Positions 9,317 to 19,600 of a stretch of DNA of 64,000 nucleotides are shown in pieces (within the stretch, counting starts at the first letter, position 1; every line of letters starts with the position of its first letter). Source of the DNA: Planctomycetota bacterium. Lineage in GTDB: Bacteria > Planctomycetota > SZUA-567 > H5-PLA8. The translations under genes were made by a program, and so were the position numbers. The notes beneath the pieces are model-generated. The model was not told where the DNA came from. It saw nothing but the letters and a program-made list of their open reading frames with translations, and searched no databases. Location of the stretch: positions 1,178,001 to 1,242,000 of the forward strand of contig JAOSKN010000001.1 of assembly GCA_027493525.1 (NCBI GenBank), in the 5' to 3' direction.

Positions 9317-10861
9317 ATGGCCTGCAAAACCTGGATCGTGTTGGCCGTGCTGTCGCTCGTATCCGGCCTGGGCGCACGGGCCGGAGAAGCGGCCGCGGAC
9401 ACGCTCTCGCCCGGGTTCGATAAGGGCCACCGCCCGCTGCCGCTGGCGGCGAACTGGAATTGCAACGGGAACGAAGGCTACGGCCCGGAATGGCAGATCG
9501 AGCAGATGAAGAAGGGGCATCATTTGCTCTTCACCATGCGCCTGGGCGCGCAGGCGAAGGACGTGGACTGGAAGGCGCAGCTCCAGCCAATCTTCGAATA
9601 CCTCAAGGAACAGCAGGCGCCGGTCTGCCTGCGCTGGAACAACTGGGTCAACGAGATCGTCAAGGATGCTTCGCCGTTCAGCCCGGTGGAACCGTGGCGC
9701 AAGGCCGGCGAGGAGCTGATGCGCGGCTTCGCCGAACAGCTTGAGGCGATGCAGACGTGGTATCCGGACCCGCCCTATGTCGTGATGGTGGCCAACAACG
9801 AGGACAAGCTGCCCTCGCTGAAGGCGATCGTAAAGAGCCCCGAGTACCTCAAGGCCCACGGCGAAGACAAGGACGAGGCGTACCAGCAGAAGGCCGTCGG
9901 CGAAGCCTGGTGCGAACGCTACAAGGCGATGTTCGACGGGATGCGCGCCGGCTCGGGGCCGTGGGGCAAGAAAATGCGCTTCATCGGCTACGCCTGGGGC
10001 GGGGAGGCGAACATCAACGCCTACGGCTGGCTCGATTCGCCGCTGGCCTGGGACGGCGTCTCCGCGCGCAATTACGTGGACCGCGGCCTGACCGACTACC
10101 AGACGTACTCGGTGACGGTCACGGCAATGAACCTGCGCCTGAAGAAGGCCTGGTATCTCTCGCAGAAGAAGGACGTCCACTTCGAGATCAGCCCCTGGTG
10201 GAGGAAAAAAGAGGGCGTCCCTCCCGAGCGCTACGGCGCGATGGTCATCTGGAACCTCTGGGTCGCGAGGCCGCACAGCGTCCGGCAGTTCACAAGCTGG
10301 GCCACCAAGCGCGCGGAGGACGAGACGTGGTATCGCGAGGTGCTGAAGGCCGTGGATCAGGTCCACGCGAACGAGACGCTGCGGGATTTCTGGGCGGAGG
10401 GCGACCCGGTCGTCAATCGCGAGATCGAGATTCCGGTGCACGTGATCGACGCGCCGCCGCGCGAAGGGACCTGGGCGCAGGGCCGTCTGGCGGGGATCGT
10501 GGACGACGCGAAGATCGACGAACTGGAGGCGCTCTCGCACGCCTACTACGGCCTGAAGACCAGCGTGGACCCGGCGGAGTTCGACGAACCCAAGGAAAAC
10601 CGCCAGGGGCGGAAACAGTTCGCGAAGACGGCGGAATACCGCGCCTGGGCCCAGGCGCAGGTGCTGGGGAACGCGCCGAACCGGCGCTGGCTGGTCTTCG
10701 CCTACGCGCCCCGCGGCGACGAAAAGGGCGTGCAGATCACGATCCCGAACTTCAAGGCCATCACGCTCGACGTGCCGCAAAGGGGCGTCTTCGCGGTCGT
10801 CGATGAGGCGGGCGGCTCGGTCGCGGAGATCGCGGTGCCGGCGGCGGCTCACACGCCGTAG
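9317..10861 (+). CDS. Secreted protein of unknown function
   Basis: A 514-residue protein. The frame opens earlier, but the ATG at 9317 is preferred because it follows AAGCGGAGAATGTC and starts a clear signal peptide (MACKTWIVLAVLSLVSG, then GARAGEAA). The mature part is rich in Trp and charged residues (ANWNCNGNEGYGPEWQIEQM, PVCLRWNNWVNEIV, VVMVANNEDKL), as in secreted glycosidase-like TIM barrels, but no known catalytic motif was found. The C-terminus ends in a short beta-rich segment. It overlaps the convergent GCS2-ligase gene by 13 bases (10849-10861). Function is not assigned; a polysaccharide-related role is only suggested by the neighbours at 1-3 kb and 50-54 kb. Confidence 0.7.
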   Translation: MACKTWIVLAVLSLVSGLGARAGEAAADTLSPGFDKGHRPLPLAANWNCNGNEGYGPEWQIEQMKKGHHLLFTMRLGAQAKDVDWKAQLQPIFEYLKEQQAPVCLRWNNWVNEIVKDASPFSPVEPWRKAGEELMRGFAEQLEAMQTWYPDPPYVVMVANNEDKLPSLKAIVKSPEYLKAHGEDKDEAYQQKAVGEAWCERYKAMFDGMRAGSGPWGKKMRFIGYAWGGEANINAYGWLDSPLAWDGVSARNYVDRGLTDYQTYSVTVTAMNLRLKKAWYLSQKKDVHFEISPWWRKKEGVPPERYGAMVIWNLWVARPHSVRQFTSWATKRAEDETWYREVLKAVDQVHANETLRDFWAEGDPVVNREIEIPVHVIDAPPREGTWAQGRLAGIVDDAKIDELEALSHAYYGLKTSVDPAEFDEPKENRQGRKQFAKTAEYRAWAQAQVLGNAPNRRWLVFAYAPRGDEKGVQITIPNFKAITLDVPQRGVFAVVDEAGGSVAEIAVPAAAHTP

Positions 10862-12099
10862 AGGCGGCCCGCGGCAAGGCAGTCGCAGAGCTCGCGGTAG
10901 ACCGCTTCGAGGTCCGCGCGCTCGGGGCGCGGGCCGAGTTTCTTCAGCAGCCGGCGCGCCAGCGGCCCGTGCTCGAGGATCTGCGCGAGAGCCACGCGGT
11001 CCGGATCGGCAGGGCGCGCGGGGTCGGCGGGCCAGAGATCCTCGAAGAGCTTCTTCCAGAGCGCGCCGGCCTCGCAATTCGAGCCGCACCAGCCGAAGGC
11101 TTCGAGGAAGCGCGGGTCTTCGAGTCTTGCGCGCTCGCCGGCGCGGGTGGTCGCAAGAAGGGTGGCGAAGAGCTGCTCGGCCGGCCAGACCTTCTGCGCC
11201 TCGAGGCCGCACCAGCGTTCGTCGACCAGCGCCCTCAGCACGCGCGTCACCAGCCCGGCGATGGCGAGGTCGGCCTGCGGGCACTCCTGGACGTCCATCA
11301 CGCGAACCTCGATGGCGCCGCGGTCGAAGCGCGCGATCGCGCCCCGCGCGTTGAGAAACTCCTGCTGGAGGTTCTCGTCGGTGTCGAGCTGCGCGATCTG
11401 CGCGAACATCGGCGCGAAGATGCGGCGGCGGTATTCCTCCTCCGTGTAGACGGGCTCGGGGATCACCGCGCCGATGGTCGCCGGGGCGAGGGCCATGTGC
11501 CCGCGGTAATTCTCGAGGCGCGTGTCGAGAAGCCCCGTCGCGCGGCCTTCCTGGTAGGGCGAAGAGGCCGCGAGCGCCGGAAGCAGCGGCAGGAGCAGCC
11601 GGATCGCCGCGTGGAGCCGGCCGAACTCGGCGTCGTCGGCGAAGGGCAGGTTCAGGTGCGCGCTCTGGAGGTTGGCCCAGCCGTGGCGGCGGCAGTCGAA
11701 CGCCTTGTGGTAGGACTCGTAGATCTCGCGGTACTCGTGCGGCCAGAGCTTCGTCTCGGCCTCGGGGCGCATGAACGGGTGCATGGCCGAGGGCATCAGG
11801 CGCGCGTCGAAGGCTTCGAGCAGCCCGTTCATCCAGGCGATTTCGGCGTCGAACTTCGGCGCCAGGCCGGCAAGGTCCCGGGCCGGCGGATCGACCTTCA
11901 GCTCGACGAGGTGCGCGACGAGTTCGTTGGACCAGGCCATCCCGTCGCGCTCGACGTCGCAGACATAGGCCTCGCCGCCGGAGGCCCGGCGCAGCGCTTC
12001 GTCGGAGAGCGGCAGCACGGCGAGATCGCCCCGGCGGACGAGCATGTACTCCAGCTCGACGCCGAAGGCCTGGAAGAGGCCCAGCCGGTTCGCGGTCAC
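10849..12099 (-). CDS. GCS2-type carboxylate-amine ligase
   Basis: A 416-residue member of the glutamate-cysteine ligase family 2 (COOH-NH2 ligase) fold. The start is GTG at 12099, one base after the stop of the ATP-grasp gene, so translation is probably coupled. Signature regions include FGVELEYMLV near residue 14, SNELVAHLVELKV near 58, MPSAMHPFMRP near 103, SAHLNLPF near 147 and the arginine-rich GAIEVRVMDVQECPQAD near 267. GCS2 enzymes join a carboxylate, often glutamate, to an amine using ATP. Alone such proteins resemble YbdK; here the ATP-grasp and C39-peptidase partners argue for a peptide-forming or tag-forming role rather than glutathione synthesis. The 3' end overlaps the convergent gene at 10861. 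Confidence 0.85.
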   Translation of the reverse strand: MTANRLGLFQAFGVELEYMLVRRGDLAVLPLSDEALRRASGGEAYVCDVERDGMAWSNELVAHLVELKVDPPARDLAGLAPKFDAEIAWMNGLLEAFDARLMPSAMHPFMRPEAETKLWPHEYREIYESYHKAFDCRRHGWANLQSAHLNLPFADDAEFGRLHAAIRLLLPLLPALAASSPYQEGRATGLLDTRLENYRGHMALAPATIGAVIPEPVYTEEEYRRRIFAPMFAQIAQLDTDENLQQEFLNARGAIARFDRGAIEVRVMDVQECPQADLAIAGLVTRVLRALVDERWCGLEAQKVWPAEQLFATLLATTRAGERARLEDPRFLEAFGWCGSNCEAGALWKKLFEDLWPADPARPADPDRVALAQILEHGPLARRLLKKLGPRPERADLEAVYRELCDCLAAGRLYGV

Positions 12100-12100
12100 G

Positions 12101-13567
12101 TCAATGTCCCTTCGATTTGCGCGCCTCGACGCGCTCCAGGAAGACGCGCATGATCCGTTCGTAGAGTTCGTCCTTCAGGACTTGGTCCTCGTCCCCGGCC
12201 TCGATGGTCGGATTGTCGTTGACCTCGATCACCAGGCAGCGCCCCTTGACCTGCTTGACATCGACGCCGTAAAGCCCCTTGCCCATCAGCTCGGCGGCCT
12301 TGAGGGCCAGGCGCACGACGCGGCGCGGAGCGTCCTCCCAGGGAATCGTCTCGACCTTGCCGTAGCGCCGCCCGCCGCGCACGCGCTGGTTGACGATTTG
12401 CCAGTGCCCGCGGGCCATGTGATATCGGCTGACATAGAGCGGCTTGCCGTCGAGGATCCCCACCCGCCAGTCGAACTCGGTGGGCACGAACTCCTGGGCG
12501 ATCACCAGTTCGGACTCGTCGAGGAGCTTGTCGAGCCCGGCCTTGAGTTCCTCTTCGGTCTCGACCTTGAAGACGCCCATGGAGAAGGAACTGTCGGGCT
12601 GCTTGAGGATGCAGGGCAGGCCGACGCGGGCGGCGACCTCCTCGCGGTTGCCCTTGTGGACGATCAGCGACTCGGGCATCGGGACCTGGTGGTTGTAGAG
12701 GCGCTGGGCGAGGTAGACCTTGTTCATGCAGCGCGAGATCGAAACGGGGTCGTCGATCACGACGAGGCCCTCGGCGGCGGCTCGGCGCGAGAAGCGGTAA
12801 CTGTAGTGATTGACGCTGGTGGTGACGCGGATGAAGAGCGCGTCGAACTCGGGAAGGCGCGCGATGTCTTCCTTGCCGATCACGTCCACGTTGAAGCCGA
12901 CCTTCTCGGCGGCGCGCACGAACTTGCGGATGGCGTCCTCGTGGGAGGCCGGCTCTTCTTCCTCCGGATCGTGGAGAATCGCCAGGTCGAAGCGCGCCGG
13001 TTCCGGACCGCGGCTGCTCCAGCGTTTGCGCCCGAGGTACTCGTCGGCGGCCTCGACGAGAAAAAGCAGGTGGTGCTCGGGCACCTCCGAGAGCGGAATC
13101 GCGCCGAGACCCTTGAGCTGCCAGGCCTCGCCCTTCCGGGCGAAGTGCGCGCGCAGGAGCGGCGCGGGGAACATCGCGAAGAGCTTGGACGCCAGCCGGT
13201 CGTAGCGCGAGGCCAGGTTGCGCCCGAAGTAGACGCTCAGCACGAATTGTTCGCTCTTCACGGCGCGCAGGCTGCGCTGGACCAGGTCGTCGAGGTCCTG
13301 CGTCATCACGCGCACGATGCCGGGCGACTTGAGATCCTGGATGGTGGTGACGCCCGGTTGCGGACGGTGGCCGCGGGCCTCCCCCAGCAGCGAGACGTAG
13401 TAGCCCAGGCTCTTGTAGGCGTAGCTGCGGCAGAGGTTGAAGACCTTGATGCCGCCCTGGGGGTTATAGGTTGGATCGGAGACGTACTCGCGCGCGGAGA
13501 CCACCTTCACGCCGGGCTTGCCCAGGGGCCACTGCTTGGGGTTGTCGACGACGAGCAGGACGGGCAT
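12101..13567 (-). CDS. RLAN-domain RimK-type ATP-grasp ligase
   Basis: A 488-residue ligase. Residues 1-180 match the N-terminal domain found on some RimK-like ligases (RLAN): LLVVDNPKQWPL, NLCRSYAYKSLGYYVSLL and the EQFVLSVYFGRNL region. Residues 190-470 form the ATP-grasp fold: DDPVSISRCMNKVYLAQRL, PCILKQPDSSFSMGVFKV (ATP-binding Lys), LVIAQEFVPTEFDWRVGIL and the metal-binding CLVIEVNDNPTIEAGDED near the end. RimK-type enzymes add amino acids such as glutamate to peptide or metabolite carboxylates. The gene begins 12 bases after the C39-like peptidase gene and is followed one base later by the GCS2 ligase. The product is unknown. Confidence 0.88.
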   Translation of the reverse strand: MPVLLVVDNPKQWPLGKPGVKVVSAREYVSDPTYNPQGGIKVFNLCRSYAYKSLGYYVSLLGEARGHRPQPGVTTIQDLKSPGIVRVMTQDLDDLVQRSLRAVKSEQFVLSVYFGRNLASRYDRLASKLFAMFPAPLLRAHFARKGEAWQLKGLGAIPLSEVPEHHLLFLVEAADEYLGRKRWSSRGPEPARFDLAILHDPEEEEPASHEDAIRKFVRAAEKVGFNVDVIGKEDIARLPEFDALFIRVTTSVNHYSYRFSRRAAAEGLVVIDDPVSISRCMNKVYLAQRLYNHQVPMPESLIVHKGNREEVAARVGLPCILKQPDSSFSMGVFKVETEEELKAGLDKLLDESELVIAQEFVPTEFDWRVGILDGKPLYVSRYHMARGHWQIVNQRVRGGRRYGKVETIPWEDAPRRVVRLALKAAELMGKGLYGVDVKQVKGRCLVIEVNDNPTIEAGDEDQVLKDELYERIMRVFLERVEARKSKGH

Positions 13568-13579
13568 CGGTCCACCGGC

Positions 13580-14341
13580 TCAGGCGCCGGCCTCGCGGCG
13601 AAGGGGCTCGAGGATCAGCAGGTTCGCGTCGTAGGTGAGGATGCCCAGGAGGATCGAACAGATCAAGCGCTCGATCGGGACGTCGTAGTGGTGCTCGCGG
13701 CCGGTCATGGGATTGGGCAGCAGCGGATCGGCGACGCGGACGTGGCGGTGCTCGGCGTCATACCCACACAGGACCACGAAATGCCCGGCCGGCTCGCCGC
13801 GCAGGTCGTCGTAGGCGCAGGCCGCATCGACTTCGCGGGCGGTGCGGTAGAGGTACGTCGCGCTCAGCCCCGTCAGCACGGGGATCCCGCGGTGCAGGAA
13901 AGACCGGATCAGCGAGGGCGAAAGGTCCGCGAAGCCGACCCGCCCGCCCCGGCGGAGGAACTCGATGTAGGCCTCGGACGCGATCTGGAATTTCCGGCCG
14001 CGCTTGACCTTTAATTGCGCCTCCAGGCGCGCGGCCAGATCCTGCCCGCCGGCCTTGAACCAGGTGGGATCGAAAACCTTGAGATTGTACGTGTACAGCG
14101 TCGCCTTGTAGCCGCGCTGGAGCGCGTGAAGGCCGAGCAGGACGGCGAGCGTGCCGCCTTCCTCGAACTGCCGGACTTCGCGGACGACTTGCGGCAGGGG
14201 AATCTTGTCCCCGTGGTAGGCGTAGAGCGCGTGAAGGCAGGTCGGCCCGCACGTGCTCAGATCCGGCTGGGGCAGGATCGTCAGTTCCAGCTTCGACGAG
14301 GAGGTCTTCGACTTGCGGCGGCGCAACGTCGTGGTGCCCAT
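13580..14341 (-). CDS. C39-like cysteine peptidase of an amidoligase cluster
   Basis: A 253-residue papain-fold protein without signal peptide or membrane segment, hence probably cytoplasmic. The catalytic set is visible: Cys31 in STCGPTCLHAL, His187 in AGHFVVLCGYD and Asp205 in VRVADPLL, with a possible oxyanion Gln at 25. The C39-like family cuts after Gly-Gly-type leaders or other peptide bonds. Here it lies first in a unit with an RLAN/ATP-grasp ligase and a GCS2 ligase, so it may release, trim or transfer the peptide they make. The start ATG at 14341 has no clear ribosome site, so a leaderless message is possible. The beta-CASP gene upstream on the same strand ends 68 bases away. Confidence 0.82.
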   Translation of the reverse strand: MGTTTLRRRKSKTSSSKLELTILPQPDLSTCGPTCLHALYAYHGDKIPLPQVVREVRQFEEGGTLAVLLGLHALQRGYKATLYTYNLKVFDPTWFKAGGQDLAARLEAQLKVKRGRKFQIASEAYIEFLRRGGRVGFADLSPSLIRSFLHRGIPVLTGLSATYLYRTAREVDAACAYDDLRGEPAGHFVVLCGYDAEHRHVRVADPLLPNPMTGREHHYDVPIERLICSILLGILTYDANLLILEPLRREAGA

Positions 14342-14409
14342 GGCTATGGTGTATCAGATTTTGGGCGGACTGCATCCGAATCGCCGCGGGTGCGCGGGGG
14401 AACTCGTGA

Positions 14410-15804
14410 CTACACCACCCACTCGTCGCCCTGGTACGGGATCCGCACGTCGGGAAACTTGTGCTCCTTCTCGAGGTAGGTCTCGAAGGCCAGCGCCTGA
14501 CGCTCGTCGCCATGCACGAGATAGAGCGGTCCCGCGGGGCGGCAGCGGTCGAGGTAGCCGGCCAGTTCGACGCGGTCGGCGTGCGCGGAGAAGCCGTTCA
14601 TCACGACCACTTCGGCGCGGCGTTCGACCTTGCGCCCGAAAATCCGGACGGTCTCCCAGCCTTCGACGAAGCGGCGGCCCAGGGTGTGCTCGGCCTGGAA
14701 GCCGACGATCAGGATCGTGTTCCGTTCGTCGCCGGCGTTGTGAACCAGGTGGTGCAGGATGCGCCCGGCCTCGCACATGCCCGAAGCGGAGATGATGATG
14801 CAGGGTTGCTTGGAAGCGTTCAGTTCCTTGGAGTCGGCCACGTCGGTGATGCAGGAGTAGCCTTCGACGGCAAAGAGGGTGCCCTCGTCGCCGTGAATGC
14901 GCGCGGCATCCAGGTCGTAGCATTCGGGGTGGCGCTCGACAATCTCGGTAGCGCGGCAGGCGAGCGGGCTGTCCACGTACACGGGAATCTTCGGCAGACG
15001 CCCGGCCTTCTGGAGTTCGTAGAGCGCGTACATGAGGCTTTGCGTGCGGCCGAGCGCGAAGGCGGGGACGATCACCTTCCCGCCGCGCTTGACGGTCCGC
15101 TCAATCACTCCCGCGAAGCGCTCTTTCAGGTCGGCCTTGGGCGGGTGCTCGCGGTCGCCGTAGGTGCTTTCGCTCAGGACCACGTCGGCGCCGGCGGGGA
15201 AGGGTTCCGGATCGCGCAGGATCACGCGCTCGGTGCGCCCCACGTCCCCGGTGAAGGCCAGGCGCTTGGTCGAGCCGTTGGCCTGTTCTTCTAGCAAGAT
15301 CGAAGCCGAACCGAGGAGGTGCCCGGCGTCGTGGTAGCTCGCGCGCAGGCCCGGGACGACCTCGAACCAGGTGCGGTAAGGTTGCTCGACGAGCCGGCCC
15401 AGGACGGCCTCCGCGTGCGCCATGGTGTAGAGCGGCGTGACGGGCTTCTCGTGCGCCCGGCGATGCTTGTTGACGTGCCGCGCGTCGTTCTCCTGGATGT
15501 AGGCCGAATCGCGAAGCATGATCCCGCAGAGGTCGGCGGTCGCGGAGGTCGCGAAGATCGGGCACTTCATCCCCCGCGCGACCCATGTGGGCAGGTTCCC
15601 GATGTGGTCGATGTGCGCGTGGCTCAGGACGACCGCCTTGACGCGCTTGGGCTCCAGCGGAACCACCTCGTTCCGCTCGCGCGCTTCCTTGCGGCGGCCC
15701 TGGAACATGCCGCAGTCGAGGAGCACGATCTCCCCGCGCGCGGTCTCGACGATATGCAGCGATCCGGTGACGGTGCGGACGGCGCCGTGGAAGCGGATTT
15801 TCAT
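14410..15804 (-). CDS. Metallo-beta-lactamase fold RNase (beta-CASP family)
   Basis: A 464-residue enzyme. The ATG at 15804 is chosen because the protein then begins with the normal first strand MKIRFHGAVRTVTGSLH; the longer open frame adds 52 low-quality residues. Two-metal motifs are present: SHAHIDHIGNLP (HxHxDH), HDAGHLLGSAS, TGDVG, and the beta-CASP motifs ESTYGDREH, PAFALGRTQ and ISASGMCEAGR. The C-terminal His lies in NGFSAHADR. Such enzymes are archaeal CPSF-like or bacterial RNases acting on RNA 5' or 3' ends; the length and motif order fit the YsiX/CPSF-like exonuclease branch. It ends 68 bases before the amidoligase cluster on the same strand and may share its transcript. Confidence 0.88.
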   Translation of the reverse strand: MKIRFHGAVRTVTGSLHIVETARGEIVLLDCGMFQGRRKEARERNEVVPLEPKRVKAVVLSHAHIDHIGNLPTWVARGMKCPIFATSATADLCGIMLRDSAYIQENDARHVNKHRRAHEKPVTPLYTMAHAEAVLGRLVEQPYRTWFEVVPGLRASYHDAGHLLGSASILLEEQANGSTKRLAFTGDVGRTERVILRDPEPFPAGADVVLSESTYGDREHPPKADLKERFAGVIERTVKRGGKVIVPAFALGRTQSLMYALYELQKAGRLPKIPVYVDSPLACRATEIVERHPECYDLDAARIHGDEGTLFAVEGYSCITDVADSKELNASKQPCIIISASGMCEAGRILHHLVHNAGDERNTILIVGFQAEHTLGRRFVEGWETVRIFGRKVERRAEVVVMNGFSAHADRVELAGYLDRCRPAGPLYLVHGDERQALAFETYLEKEHKFPDVRIPYQGDEWVV

Positions 15805-15956
15805 GGGTTGACTCTGGGCTCTCGGGTTCTGGGAACGGGAGTCTACCGCTTTTGTGATTTGGAGTGCTCGATAAGAAAGAACGATTCTCCGTTTAGGAAG
15901 CCGCTCAGCACGAGGCGGCTGCGCCGACCCATGGGCAATGGAACTGGATCCTGCCG

Positions 15957-16232
15957 TCAAATCCCCCGGCTGCGGCGCTTGAGCGCGCCCCGGGCGTTGG
16001 CGTCGTGCGCGCCGTCGTCGTGCTGCCGGGAACGCTGGCCTTCTTCGGCGGCGGAGGAGCGCTCTCCGGTGGCGCGGCGGCAGGCCCAGGCGGCTAGGGC
16101 GCCAAGGACGGCCAGGGCGAGGCCCGCGGAACCGAAGAGCGGATCGAAGCCGGTGATGAGGGCCACGACCACGCCGCCGGCGCAGAGCAGAACGCCGAAG
16201 AGCATGCCGAGGTTGAGGAGCAGCGCTTTCAT
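15957..16232 (-). CDS. Small two-helix membrane protein
   Basis: A 91-residue frame starting at ATG 16232. Residues 3-28 and 30-50 are two hydrophobic helices separated by a short polar turn (GFDPLFGS), and the tail from residue 52 is strongly charged (Arg/Glu/Asp/His). The ribosome site is weak (CCGGAAA). The hydrophobic pattern and start position make it more likely real than random, but no family was recognised. It lies 152 bases upstream of the beta-CASP gene on the same strand. Confidence 0.5.
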   Translation of the reverse strand: MKALLLNLGMLFGVLLCAGGVVVALITGFDPLFGSAGLALAVLGALAAWACRRATGERSSAAEEGQRSRQHDDGAHDANARGALKRRSRGI

Positions 16233-16617
16233 TTTCCGGATCGCCTGAATTTCACGCCGCTTTCCATTCTACTCTCAACGCGAACCTGAAAACAGGCACG
16301 CCGCGGTGGAGTCCTTGCGGCGCCTAAATTTGATTGGGCGGGACTCGCCAGGGCCTCATCTTTGTAGGACGCCGCGCGCGGACCTTCGGGCGCTGGAAAA
16401 CCCGCCGGAATCCGCCCCCCGCGCGCGGGCAAGAACGCGTGCATTCGTTGCTTGGCAGCCTGGGGGGGCTTGGACTATACCTTCCCCATCGGCACCAGAG
16501 CGGGGCCGCGCGGACGCCGGGTGCAGGTTCAATTTACCGCATCCGCCGCCGTTTGCGCCTCGAGGCCCCGCGCCCGCACAACCGATCGTAAACCCTCGCA
16601 CGGAGCGCATCGGATCC
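16233..16617. other. Intergenic region before the E1-E2 fusion gene
   Basis: A 385-base gap between divergent genes. It is mostly GC-rich, with one less GC-rich patch near 16322-16340 that could hold a promoter. An open frame from 16306 joins in phase to the downstream gene but has a random-looking Arg/Pro-rich composition, so it is not taken as coding. No repeat, RNA or terminator was recognised. Confidence 0.4.
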
Positions 16618-19600
16618 ATGCCGGACTCCCAGACTTCGACCCACGCCGTGGCCGCGCCCGTCCTCGAAGGCGCGGAACTCAAGCGCAGGCTGCTGCGGCT
16701 GATGCTGAATACGCGGCAGAGCGACGAGGCCGAGCAGGTCCTGAAGCGGCGCGGGCAGGGACATTTCCAGATGTCCAGCATGGGCCACGAGGGCCTGGCG
16801 GGCGTGGCCCTGGCGATGCAGGAAGGGGACTGGCTGCATCCGCACTACCGCGACCGCGCGATCGTGATCGGGCGCGGGATCTCCCACGAACAGTTCTTCC
16901 TCGACTACCTGGGCAAGCGCGACTCGGTCACCGGCGGGCGGCAGATGCCGGTGCACTTCAACTCGCGCCGCCACCGCATCGTCTCCCTTTCCAGCCCCGT
17001 GGCCACGAACTTCCTGCAGGCCGTGGGCATGGCCATGACGCTGAAGGAGCGGAATATCCCCGAGGTGGTCATCGCCACGATCGGCGACGCGGCCACGCGC
17101 GAGGGCGAGGTGATGGAGGCCATCGCGCAAGCCGTCGCCGACGAGCTGCCGGTGGTCTTCGTCATCGAGGACAACCGTTACGGGATCTCCACCTCCACCG
17201 AGGGGCGCACCTTCTGGACCATGAAGCGGAGCCTGGTCCGCGAACCCGACGGCGGCGTGTGGTGGCTCGGCTGCCCGGTGTACGAGGTCGACGGCCTGGA
17301 TCCGGTGGCGGTCTACGAGCGCTCGGTGGAGGCGCTGGAGCGCGCGCGCTCCGGCGGCGGGCCGGGGATCCTGCTGGCGCGCGTCGAGCGCCTCTCCAGC
17401 CACTCCAGCTCCGACGACCAGCGCATTTACCGCAGCGAAGAAGAACTGAAGTCGATCCAGGCGCGCGACCCGGTCAAGGCCTTCATCCAGCGCTGCATCA
17501 AGGAGAAAGTCGCGAGCAAGGCCGAGATCGAGGCGCTGCAGGCGGAGATCCAGGCCGAGATCGACGCGGCCCTGGCGCGGGCCAAGGCCGCGCCGGACCC
17601 CGACCCGGCAAGCGTGCGCAACAGCGCCTTCGCGCCGGTCCCCGACGATTTGCCCGGTCAGGAGCAGGGCCTCCCCGCGCCGCTGGCCAAGCGCAGCGGC
17701 GGCCTGACCATGGCCCAGTGCATCGCGCTGGTCTTCGAGCAGGAGATGCAGCGTAACCCGCGCATCAACGCCTACGGCGAGGACATCGAGGATCCCAAGG
17801 GCGACGTCTTCAGTATCACGCGGGGCCTCTCCTCGCGCTTCCCGGGCCGCGTCAGCAATTCGCCGCTGGCCGAGGCGACGATCCTGGGCACCGCCGTGGG
17901 CCGCGCGATCCTGGGCGACGTGCCCGTGCCGTGCATCCAGTTCGTGGACTTCATGGGCCCCGGCCTGAACCAGCTCTTCAACGAAGTGACCACCATGTAC
18001 TGGCGCTCCATGGGCCAGTGGAACTGCCCCATGGTGATCATGGCCCCCTACGGCGCGTACCTGCCGGGGCTCGGCGCCTGGCACAGCCAGACCAACGAGG
18101 CGATCTACGCGCACATGCCGGGGCTCCACGTGGTGATCCCCTCGAACCCCGGCGACGCGGCGGGGCTGCTGCGCTACGCGCTGCGCTGCAACCGTCCAGT
18201 CCTGTTCCTGTACCCCAAGGCGCTGCTGCACGGCGCGGAAGACACGGTCCAGAAGCCCGGCCCGGAATGCGTGGTGCCGTTCGGGCGCGCGCGCATCGCG
18301 CGGCCGGGGCGCGACGTGACGGTCGTGACCTGGGGCAACGGCGTGGCGATCTGCAAACAGGCCGCGCAGCGGGCCGCGCGCGAAGGCGTGGAGGCCGAGA
18401 TCCTCGACCTGCGCACCGTCGTGCCGTGGGACCGCGCCGCGGTGCTCGAATCGGTCGCCCGCACCGGCAGGCTCCTGGTGGTTCACGAGGACGGCCGGAC
18501 CTGCGGGCTGGGCGGCGACATCGTCTCCGAGGTCGTCGAGGCCGCGTACGAGTCGCTCCTCGCCCCGCCCATGCGCATCACCAAGACCGACGACCACATC
18601 CCCTACCACTTTGCGCTGGAGCTGGCGATCCTGCCCAGCGTCGAGGATGTCTACCGCGGCCTGAAGAGCCTTTCCGCGCAGCAGTTGCGCCCGTCCGAAG
18701 GCGTCGCGCGCAGTTCGGGCTACGTCGCCCCGGCGCGGGGCATGGCCCCCGTGCCCCCGGTCACCGCCCCGCAGCGCTACACCCCGCCGGCCGAGGCGCC
18801 CGCGCCCGCGGCCTCCGGGCGCGTGCCCATCGTCGTGCCCAAGCAGTCGCCCACCGACGAGGACGCCACCGTCGTGCGCATCGCCGTCAAGGCCGGCGAC
18901 GCGGTCAAGGCCGGCGACGTGCTCGCCGAGATGGAGGCCAACAAGGGCTCCTTCGAGATCGAATCCACCCACGACGGGAAGGTCGCCGAGGTCGTCGCGC
19001 GCGAGGGCCAGCGCGTGCGCGTCGAGTCGCCGCTCCTGTACCTCGAACTCCCCGAAGGCGCGGTGGTGGAGGCGTCCGGCGAACGCCCCGGCGGCCCGGC
19101 GCTCAAGGAAGTCCGGCTCAGCCCCGCCCAACTCCAAGTCGGCGCGCTGGCGCTCAAGAGCCAGCTCGAGATCCCCACCGTCAGCGTCGAAACCGAGGTG
19201 GACGTGACGAACCTCGCCGCCCAGCGCGTGGCGCTGAAGAAGGACGTCGAGAAGAAGGTGGGGCTCCACGTCACCTACACGCACCTGATCCTCTGGGCCA
19301 TGGTCCGCGCGATGATGGAGAACGCCTACGAGGGCTTCCGCGGCCGGCTGGAGGCCTCCGCCGAGACCCTGCTCGTCGACCCGCACGCCAATATCGCCTT
19401 CGCCGCCGAAGGGCGCAACAACGACCTCTACAACCCCTGCATCAAGGAGGCCGACCGGCTTACCTTCGCCGAACTGGTCAAGCGCGCGCAGGAACTGACC
19501 GAATCGGTCCGCAGCGGGAGCATCAACACCCTGGACCTCCAGGGCGCAACGGTGACCCTGACCAACATCGGCTCCTTCGAGGCCACCGGCGGGACGCCGT

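Noticed and set aside
12044..14014. Plus-strand frame of 656 codons
   Set aside because: Antisense to the ligase genes and without family similarity.
15805..15956. Heptamer-like CTCTGGG / TTCTGGG pattern
   Set aside because: Only two or three imperfect units, so it does not reach a convincing repeat.
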